Assembly (NCBI GenBank): GCA_031266385.1
Contig: JAISBC010000054.1
Coordinates: 1-9,780 of the forward strand
Length of the DNA: 9,780 nt
Reading direction: 5' to 3'
From: Holosporales bacterium
Lineage (GTDB): Bacteria; Pseudomonadota; Alphaproteobacteria; RUG11792
Below the pieces are notes generated by a model. That model had not been told where the DNA came from and did no database searches. It saw nothing but the letters and a program-made list of their open reading frames with translations. A program made the translations under genes and the position numbers. The first letter of the stretch is position 1. The number at the start of each line of letters is the position of its first letter. Of this stretch, positions 4,786 through 9,780 are shown piece by piece.

Positions 4786-6222
4786 ATGTCAAAGATTATA
4801 CTAAAGTGCATGGCATTGATTATGTTTATTCTGATTGAATGTGTCTTGGGAATGGACTCAATAATGACAAATTTTACAAAAATAGGACGAAGATTGCCTC
4901 CTCCATTATTAGCGGAATTTTATCTACAAATGCCTGAAATATACGTCATAGACGAAATGAGTTTTATTAATCTATTGCCGGATGAACATAAAGAAAATTA
5001 TTTACGAATGTTAGAAGATTCTGTACTTCTTCATGAACGGTTTCGAGCTTTCTTGCAACTATGCTACTTTCCTAAAGCACTGAAGGAACCGGATATTGAT
5101 ACTCTTGTTCATTCAATTAGTACCGAAACATCGAAGGATTTGTGTGCCAAAGGAGGAGCGGTCGAAAATGCTATTTTACAAATAACGCAGGGAAATGCTA
5201 AGCTAACAGAGGACATGCTGGAGAGGGTACGGCCAAGTATATTAAACATAGTTTCAACCTTTTTTAGCAAGACAATTCCGCTGTTAAACAAAAATCCTTT
5301 TTGTCAAACCGAAATTGAGCAATTCTATGCTACAATTAGGGACGCGTTTTCACAATTCAAACTTGATGAAACTATTTGTAGTTCGCTTCGATTAAAATTA
5401 ACAGAAATTCAGCATGCTCTTATAATAAATCGTGATGAAGAGTATGTCCAGCGCATCGTTGATACAGTGGAATCTTCTGTAAGCAATCCAGTTTATAGAA
5501 AGATACTTGTTGCTTTCTTAGCGTCAGTAGAACGGCATCATGGCCTCAGAATCCTTTTTAGAGTAACTGATGAGAATAAATTTGGCGTGAATTTTTTTCC
5601 AGAAATGAATGTATTGTCCATATGTTTGAGGAATTCAATTGAAGATGGTTTTGGTAATGGAGGAACATTTTCCTTAACTTTGCCATACCTTTTTACAGAA
5701 CCTCATGCAGTAGTGGGTAAATTGTGTAAAAATTTCACCAATACATATAACTATGCACATATTCATGAATTTGGGCACGCGATATTTTTACTAATTGCTC
5801 CAAATCTATCGAAGTTAAAAAATCTCGATATGACGCATTGGGAACAGATATCTTTTGCAAAGACTCTACTATTCCCAGATTTCGACAATTTAAATTCTGA
5901 TGCATCCTTGCCACCACAATTAAGATCTCTATTCTCTTACAATTTATGGGACGATGTAAAGGAAATACTTCAAATAGCAGGGATCTACTTCTTTGATAAC
6001 AAGATTATTATAAACAAATTAAGCGATTTGGATCTGGCAGTATCAATTGGAAATCCTATTAGCTGGACGCATCACGGTGTACAAGACGAAAAGATTTTAT
6101 ATCCAAAATGTAATTTTGTTCCAGATGAAAATACATTAAAGATATTATTCGATTTGCATGGGTTGAATTATGAAGATTATAAGCAACAAGTCTTAAAACA
6201 GACGGATTTCATAGACCAGTAG
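4786..6222 (+). CDS. Putative exported zinc metalloprotease (HEFGH motif)
   Basis: 478 residues from ATG 4786. That start leaves a textbook signal peptide (MSKIILKCMALIMFILIECVLG, cleaved near residue 22); the longer frame from 4753 begins inside the promoter. Residues 327-331 read HEFGH, within AHIHEFGHAIFLL, which fits the HExxH zinc site of gluzincin-type metallopeptidases: H327 and H331 as zinc ligands, E328 as the catalytic base. A plausible third ligand is E393 in WDDVKEILQIAG, in a downstream helix, as in lethal-factor-like and related effector proteases. The spacing (62 residues) is longer than in thermolysin. The N-terminal 300 residues are helical and of no recognised family. There is no transmembrane helix after the signal, so the protein should be periplasmic or released. 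Its DNA is more AT-rich than the kinase and protease genes downstream, which may point to separate origin. It is divergent from an unknown exported protein gene and followed by the C-rich repeat. Substrate unknown; a host-directed role is speculative. Confidence 0.7.
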   Translation: MSKIILKCMALIMFILIECVLGMDSIMTNFTKIGRRLPPPLLAEFYLQMPEIYVIDEMSFINLLPDEHKENYLRMLEDSVLLHERFRAFLQLCYFPKALKEPDIDTLVHSISTETSKDLCAKGGAVENAILQITQGNAKLTEDMLERVRPSILNIVSTFFSKTIPLLNKNPFCQTEIEQFYATIRDAFSQFKLDETICSSLRLKLTEIQHALIINRDEEYVQRIVDTVESSVSNPVYRKILVAFLASVERHHGLRILFRVTDENKFGVNFFPEMNVLSICLRNSIEDGFGNGGTFSLTLPYLFTEPHAVVGKLCKNFTNTYNYAHIHEFGHAIFLLIAPNLSKLKNLDMTHWEQISFAKTLLFPDFDNLNSDASLPPQLRSLFSYNLWDDVKEILQIAGIYFFDNKIIINKLSDLDLAVSIGNPISWTHHGVQDEKILYPKCNFVPDENTLKILFDLHGLNYEDYKQQVLKQTDFIDQ

Positions 6223-6243
6223 TATAATTCCTAACATCACACA

Positions 6244-6333
6244 GGCTAGACCTCCCCACCCTCTCCTCCTAGATCTTCTATCGATTCATGCGAACCCAAA
6301 TCCACTCTTCAGATTAACTATCCCAGCTATGAT
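6244..6333 (+). repeat. C-rich dispersed repeat, copy B (candidate Rho-dependent 3' end)
   Basis: Starts 22 nt after the metalloprotease stop and matches 1472-1562. By hand count this strand has roughly 33 C and 10 G over 90 bp, a C-over-G excess of the kind Rho uses to load on nascent RNA. In both places the repeat lies sense-oriented directly after an exported-protein gene. In one frame the two 50-bp cores encode the same peptide (IHANPNPLFRL...), both differences being synonymous, so a decayed shared coding sequence is an alternative. Confidence 0.7.
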
Positions 6334-6336
6334 CTT

Positions 6337-6367
6337 AAACCTCTCAAAACTCTGATTGTTGAGGTTT
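6337..6367. terminator. Weak stem-loop between convergent genes
   Basis: AAACCTC (6337-6343) and GAGGTTT (6361-6367) can pair around a 17-nt loop, between the ends of the convergent metalloprotease and kinase genes. There is no U-run on either strand, so this is at best a weak or Rho-assisted transcription end. Confidence 0.3.
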
Positions 6368-6378
6368 CGAAGAAGGAT

Positions 6379-7710
6379 CTAATGTTCGGAGTCTTGTTGT
6401 ATGGTTACTCTGAACCTAGCTCCTCCAGTTTCCTCAGAATTGTCGGCGGAAATCTCACCGCCGTGCTCGGTGATGATATCTCGGGCGATGCTTAAGCCCA
6501 ATCCGGTTCCAGCATCCTCTCCGTGAGTCTTAGCCTGATTCCCAGAGACGAACGGAGAAAATATATCATCGATCAATTCGGCCTGAATACCGGGGCCATT
6601 ATCTTCAAATATTATTTCAATCTCTCTTTTTTGATCCTGTGAAAAGCGAATATTTAATTCGCTACTAAATTTTTTGGCGTTACCTATGATGTTACCAAAT
6701 GCCCGCTTGAGGGAAGTATACCTCATGCAGATCTCGATCGAGCGATCACCCGTAATGTTGATCTTAAAATCTTTATTCGCATAATCAGCCACTAGGTTAT
6801 CCAGAAAATTCCTGAGATTACGATGAATAAATATCTCCTTATTTCGCCGGGCGGCGTGCATCGTGAAGCTCTCAGTAATCTTTACCATGTCATCGACGTC
6901 TTTTTTCAGGAAGTCTATTTCCGGGGTCTTTGGCATCATCGCTAGCTGGAGTTTCATTTTGGTGAGGGGAGTCTTGAGGTCGTGCGATATCCCGGCGAGG
7001 GTTCTGATTTTGGTGTTCATTAGCTTTCTAAAATTCATCTGCATGTCGCAAAAGGCCTTCCCGGCGAGTCTAATTTCCTTGGCTCCTTCCGGCTTGAAAG
7101 AATAGTTAGAATCATATCCACTCCCGAACCTCTCTACCGCCTCCGTCAATTTTTTGATTGGCCTTATTTGATTTTTGAGGAACAGGAAGGCGATGATTAG
7201 GAGGATAATCGATGAAGAAACTCCCCACCCCAGGACTATCGGGATAATTCTAGTGTACATCATTTTCCGTGGAATCAAAATTTTATAGAGATTTTTCTTA
7301 TTTTTAGCCTCTACGTAAATCAAGATTTTACTATCGAATGGCATAATGTAATGGGTCCGGATATCTTTGTTGCGACATGCGTTGCGTAATAATCGATAAA
7401 CTTTGCTATTTTTGGCAATTCCACTCTTCCTCAAAGATGTATCTTTCAGAATGGATATGGTTAGTTCCATATTTTTCTGCATTTCGTCGACATACTTATC
7501 AGGATATCCGAGATCCAAGATGCTGGTTACGGCCCATATTTCTCCGGCGATTTGCTGGGCCGTTACCCTCATGACCGATTCCATATACTTCCCGAAAAAT
7601 ACGGCCCCGAATATCAATTGCGAGATGATAACCGGCGCAATTAAAATTATGAAAAATCTCGGGAAGATGCTTTTTGGCAATACTTTTTTAAAAAATGACG
7701 AAATTGCCAA
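6379..7710 (-). CDS. EnvZ-like sensor histidine kinase
   Basis: 443 residues, close to the usual ~450 of EnvZ. Order: transmembrane helix 1 (about 18-39), a short periplasmic sensor region (40-152), transmembrane helix 2 (about 154-177), HAMP (178-232), HisKA with phospho-acceptor H243 in GISHDLKTPLT, and HATPase_c with N340/N344 (NIIGNAKKFS), DNGPGI (370-375) and GTGLGLSI (401-408). All boxes needed for kinase activity are present. The H-box is nearest to the EnvZ type, which signals envelope or osmotic state to an OmpR-like regulator. No response regulator gene is in this window, so its partner must lie elsewhere. The start is TTG 7710: an in-frame stop lies 27 nt upstream and the next ATG is after the first transmembrane helix. 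An AGG in AAGATAGG, about 7 nt upstream, can serve as ribosome binding site. It is divergent from the lipoprotein protease; an envelope-stress link is plausible. Confidence 0.88.
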   Translation of the reverse strand: MAISSFFKKVLPKSIFPRFFIILIAPVIISQLIFGAVFFGKYMESVMRVTAQQIAGEIWAVTSILDLGYPDKYVDEMQKNMELTISILKDTSLRKSGIAKNSKVYRLLRNACRNKDIRTHYIMPFDSKILIYVEAKNKKNLYKILIPRKMMYTRIIPIVLGWGVSSSIILLIIAFLFLKNQIRPIKKLTEAVERFGSGYDSNYSFKPEGAKEIRLAGKAFCDMQMNFRKLMNTKIRTLAGISHDLKTPLTKMKLQLAMMPKTPEIDFLKKDVDDMVKITESFTMHAARRNKEIFIHRNLRNFLDNLVADYANKDFKINITGDRSIEICMRYTSLKRAFGNIIGNAKKFSSELNIRFSQDQKREIEIIFEDNGPGIQAELIDDIFSPFVSGNQAKTHGEDAGTGLGLSIARDIITEHGGEISADNSEETGGARFRVTIQQDSEH

Positions 7711-7744
7711 AATTAGACCTATCTTCTTCGTGAATTACGCATGT

Positions 7745-7774
7745 ATCATAATTGAGGTGAGACCTCGTTTGCAA
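7745..7774 (-). promoter_or_regulatory. Promoter of the kinase gene with an operator-like palindrome in the spacer
   Basis: On the minus strand TTGCAA (7774-7769) is followed after 18 nt by TATGAT (7750-7745). Transcription would begin near 7738, leaving a leader of about 27 nt before TTG 7710. The spacer contains the palindrome GAGGT-GAG-ACCTC (7754-7766), placed to block or remodel the promoter when bound. Confidence 0.5.
7754..7766. promoter_or_regulatory. 13-bp palindrome, candidate operator of the divergent kinase/protease pair
   Basis: GAGGT and ACCTC are perfect 5-bp arms around GAG. It lies between the kinase -35 and -10 and just upstream of the possible promoter of the protease gene, so one bound protein could control both. 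The binding protein is not identifiable here. Confidence 0.45.
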
Positions 7775-7786
7775 AAAACATAGAAT
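7757..7786 (+). promoter_or_regulatory. Possible promoter giving a leaderless protease mRNA
   Basis: TAGAAT (7781-7786; 5 of 6 to consensus) lies six bases before ATG 7793, with a fair -35 GTGAGA (7757-7762) 18 nt upstream. Transcription would then begin at or next to the A of the ATG. No Shine-Dalgarno is present in the 20 nt before the start, which is what leaderless expression would look like. Confidence 0.35.
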
Positions 7787-7804
7787 TTTTTCATGAAAAA
7801 TTCT
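7782..7804 (+). repeat. Perfect 9-bp hairpin spanning the protease start codon
   Basis: AGAATTTTT (7782-7790) and AAAAATTCT (7796-7804) are exact complements, with TCATG in the loop so that the initiation ATG is at the tip. It may expose or sequester the start if the transcript begins upstream; it could also be a DNA site overlapping the -10. Confidence 0.6.
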
Positions 7805-8989
7805 GCGAGGGCTGTTCTCGTCGTTACGGCGCTTCACATCATTCTCCTGGTTTCGTGTAGGAAAAAGGAAGAGGAATCGATAGGTTTATCGATCGATTCG
7901 ATTACGACGAATACGTTCATCAAGGAAATAATCGAGGAAATATCGAGCAATTATGCGGACGATATAAGTCGCGAAAAACTGGAGATCGGCGCGATTAACG
8001 GTATTCTCGGAGTTTTGGATGAACATTCGATGTACATCAGCCAGGACGAATTTAGCGCCTTTACGAGATCGACACGAGGAGCCTTCCTCGGCATTGGCGT
8101 CGAGATAAAGCAGAATAGGGAAGGAATCGAGGTTACGGCCGTCATCGATGATAGCCCGGCTTCGGCCTCAGGTCTTCGCGAGAATGATCTTATCGTTAAA
8201 ATCGATGATCGGGATGTTTCTGAGATGCCCATGAAGACCGTCATTTCGAAGCTCAGCTCTGATCCAGCTTTGAAGATAAAATTATCTGTCGCCCGGAACA
8301 AATCCGAGAAATTTGACGTTGTAGTCAAGAAATCGGTAATTCAGCTGCAGAGTGTGAAGACTGAATTTATAGATGATATAGCGATCATAAGGATTACCCA
8401 CTTTAACGAGGGAACAGTTATCGATACATCGAACGCGATCAGGAAGGTCATCAAAAATAAGGCGACCGGAGTTATATTAGATCTTCGGAATAATCCGGGG
8501 GGCATCATGGAGCAAGCCGTCAGAGTTTGTGATCTATTTTTGGGGGGTAACAAGAAGATTATAGATTTTCAGTCTAAAAACAAATCTGAATCGCGCTCAA
8601 TTTTCGCGGATGAAATAGATCTGCTTAATGGCTTACCGATGGTCATATTGATCGATGGGAATACGGCATCGGGAGCTGAGTTAGTCGCCGCCTCGCTTGG
8701 AGACAATAAGAGGGCCGTCCTGATCGGAGAGAAGACGTATGGGAAGGGGTCACTACAGACGATAATCCCCATTCCCGGGAGGGGAGCCATCAAGCTGACG
8801 ACAGCTTACTTCGTCTCGCCGAATGGGAAAAAAATTGATCAGACGGGTGTATCGCCCGATATCGAGATCCTGAAGGAAGGCCAGGATCCACAGCATCCTC
8901 AGACATCTTCATCCAAAATCGATCAGATGGTTCAGAGGGCAGTAGATCTCCTCCACGGCCTGTCGGTCCTGTCCACAGAGGTAAAATAA
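7793..8989 (+). CDS. ctpA: Lipoprotein C-terminal processing protease (S41, CtpA/Tsp family)
   Basis: 398 residues. Residues 1-22 form a lipoprotein signal (ILLVSC lipobox, lipidated C22, followed by RKKEEE), so the enzyme should be membrane-anchored facing the periplasm. Residues about 40-90 are the N-terminal S41 region (INGILGVLDEHSMYIS). A PDZ domain spans about 95-170 (GIGVEI ... SPASASGLRENDLIVKID). The peptidase core follows, with LDLRNNPGG (229-237). Catalytic S293 in TASGAE, D304 (LGD) and K318 in TYGKGSLQ are spaced +11 and +25 from the Ser, exactly as S430/D441/K455 in E. coli Tsp. Enzymes of this type trim or degrade exported proteins recognised by their C-termini, including cell-wall hydrolases. 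The ATG is certain from the lipobox position, but no ribosome binding site precedes it. It is divergent from the EnvZ-like kinase. In many alphaproteobacteria ctpA follows an envC-like murein hydrolase activator; that neighbour is absent here. Confidence 0.92.
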   Translation: MKNSARAVLVVTALHIILLVSCRKKEEESIGLSIDSITTNTFIKEIIEEISSNYADDISREKLEIGAINGILGVLDEHSMYISQDEFSAFTRSTRGAFLGIGVEIKQNREGIEVTAVIDDSPASASGLRENDLIVKIDDRDVSEMPMKTVISKLSSDPALKIKLSVARNKSEKFDVVVKKSVIQLQSVKTEFIDDIAIIRITHFNEGTVIDTSNAIRKVIKNKATGVILDLRNNPGGIMEQAVRVCDLFLGGNKKIIDFQSKNKSESRSIFADEIDLLNGLPMVILIDGNTASGAELVAASLGDNKRAVLIGEKTYGKGSLQTIIPIPGRGAIKLTTAYFVSPNGKKIDQTGVSPDIEILKEGQDPQHPQTSSSKIDQMVQRAVDLLHGLSVLSTEVK

Positions 8990-9018
8990 TAATAACAGGA
9001 ATTGAATAAATAAACTAC

Positions 9019-9047
9019 TTGACCATCAAATCAATTTAATGTACACT
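9019..9047 (+). promoter_or_regulatory. Promoter of the last exported-protein gene
   Basis: TTGACC (9019-9024) and TACACT (9042-9047) are 17 nt apart. They lie 102-nt-gap-internal between the protease stop and ATG 9092, and predict a leader of about 38 nt. Confidence 0.45.
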
Positions 9048-9077
9048 TCGCAGCATTACGGTTACGTAAGTTTTCAA

Positions 9078-9085
9078 AGAGGAAG
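9078..9085 (+). promoter_or_regulatory. Ribosome binding site of the last gene
   Basis: AGAGGAAG ends 6 nt before ATG 9092. It fixes the start and fits the signal peptide that begins there. Confidence 0.6.
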
Positions 9086-9091
9086 ACAAAG

Positions 9092-9688
9092 ATGAGGATT
9101 AAAGTAGTAAAGGCAGTGTTGGCGATGATTATGGCGAGTGGAGCAATCCATGCAGCTCAGCAGGCCCCCTTCAATCTAAAATATGATGGCTTGGGGGACA
9201 CACCCACCCAATATAAAGAAGTCACTGCAAACGTTGACATGGTCTCAATGTCAATGATTCAGGCACATAGTGGCCCCAATATGCCAGGATGTAGAGCAGA
9301 AATAGAAAGGCAAGTGCAACAAGGGAAATTAGGGAAAGTTCGCGATTCGCTACACCGTGAGCTACTTTTTACAGCGTACGATTTACGATCAGAAGTACAA
9401 CTTGAGTTGCGAGCGAATGGGGTGCTCAACAGGCTACCAACATCTCTCGTGACCGACAGCCCCATAGTCCAGGCAGCGAGCGATCCAAGAATAAAAGCGG
9501 ACTTAACAGAAAAATTACTCGACATAGAAGAAAAGCATATTCAATGGCTCCTGGCAGCATTAAGAGGTCCTTACATTAGATTATTCTTAGGGGAAGGGGA
9601 AGCGGTTTACACCACCCCCGCCAACATAAGCAAAGTGGCCGAAATGTACGTGAACTTCATCCAGGCGGTTAGTGGGCTGGCTGTATAG
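9092..9688 (+). CDS. Small exported protein of unknown function
   Basis: 198 residues with a clear Sec signal peptide (MRIKVVKAVLAMIMASGAIHA, cleavage near residue 21-22). The mature part (about 177 residues) looks mostly helical (REIERQ-like and LLFTAYDLRSEVQLEL stretches; LTEKLLDIEEKHIQWLL near the end). It has one Cys and no transmembrane helix, so it should be periplasmic or secreted. I recognise no family. It has its own promoter and a good ribosome binding site 102 nt after the protease gene, so it is not clearly in an operon with it. The stop (TAG) is followed within ten bases by the pure G/C block that closes the window, so any terminator or downstream partner is hidden. Confidence 0.75.
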   Translation: MRIKVVKAVLAMIMASGAIHAAQQAPFNLKYDGLGDTPTQYKEVTANVDMVSMSMIQAHSGPNMPGCRAEIERQVQQGKLGKVRDSLHRELLFTAYDLRSEVQLELRANGVLNRLPTSLVTDSPIVQAASDPRIKADLTEKLLDIEEKHIQWLLAALRGPYIRLFLGEGEAVYTTPANISKVAEMYVNFIQAVSGLAV

Positions 9689-9695
9689 GCACTTC

Positions 9696-9770
9696 GCGGG
9701 GGGGGGGGGGCCCCCCCCGCCCCGGCCGGCGCGCCCCGGGCGCGCGCGGGGGGGGGGGGGGGGGGGGGGG
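9696..9770. other. Pure G/C homopolymer block, probable assembly or sequencing artefact
   Basis: Contains G13 (9698-9710), C8 (9711-9718), a CG-only stretch and G23 (9748-9770), with no A or T for about 75 bases, directly after an ordinary gene. Nothing else in the window has this composition. It resembles false poly-G read tails joined at a contig end; a real structure cannot be excluded but is unlikely. Confidence 0.7.
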
Positions 9771-9780
9771 TGGGTGTTTG

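Noticed and set aside
7403..7783. 126-codon plus-strand frame opposite the kinase N-terminus
   Set aside because: Its hydrophobic look is the mirror of the kinase's transmembrane region, and the kinase is unambiguous.
7951..8793. Minus-strand frames opposite the protease gene
   Set aside because: They are shadows of a gene with a complete catalytic set.
1..9780. CRISPR arrays, tRNA and rRNA genes
   Set aside because: No regularly spaced repeats, cloverleaf-like segment or rRNA-like sequence was seen by eye on either strand.

Overview
The window reads as accessory chromosome of a moderately AT-rich Gram-negative bacterium. A lipobox-bearing C-terminal processing protease, an EnvZ-like sensor kinase, several Sec-exported proteins that I do not recognise, and insertion-sequence debris would fit a host-associated alphaproteobacterium (Holosporales/Rickettsiales-like). 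That placement is an inference from gene content only; there is no rRNA, tRNA or marker gene to confirm it.

Region 1 (1-1433) holds two tandem, same-strand paralogs of 217 and 215 residues. Each has a signal-peptide-like N-terminus, a Cys-containing exported domain, and one C-terminal transmembrane helix with a similar short tail. The first copy is interrupted by a run of 14 G near its start. With 13 G the full gene, including its own ATG and strong ribosome binding site, is restored and aligns with the second copy. This looks like a slipped-strand phase-variable switch, or else a homopolymer sequencing error. Region 2 (1434-3283) has a C-rich intergenic repeat, then a 464-residue exported coiled-coil protein with an Asn/Gln/Gly-rich linker. 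The three genes of regions 1-2 share a very strong G-rich Shine-Dalgarno.

Region 3 (3284-3964) is gene-poor. It holds a decayed IS982-like element bounded by imperfect terminal inverted repeats, and a small apparent coding remnant. Region 4 (3965-6222) holds two divergent exported-protein genes: an unknown 227-residue protein on the minus strand and a 478-residue putative zinc metalloprotease (HEFGH motif) on the plus strand. Their shared promoter region carries a near-perfect 34-bp inverted repeat that brackets the ribosome binding site, start codon and signal peptide of the minus-strand gene. The C-rich repeat seen after gene 2 recurs right after the metalloprotease gene, with C far exceeding G, which suggests a repeated Rho-type 3' end.

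Region 5 (6379-8989) holds a divergent pair: an EnvZ-type histidine kinase (minus) and a lipoprotein S41 C-terminal processing protease with a complete Ser/Asp/Lys catalytic set (plus). They share an 82-bp regulatory region with a 13-bp palindrome between the kinase -35 and -10. Region 6 (9092-9688) is one more small exported protein of unknown function with its own promoter. The last ~85 bases are almost pure G/C homopolymer and are probably an assembly or sequencing artefact.

Six of the seven larger non-kinase proteins are exported, and the other (gene 1) would be once its frame is restored. Taken together the window looks like an envelope/secreted-factor island with a switchable surface protein, a candidate secreted protease, and envelope quality control and sensing genes beside it.
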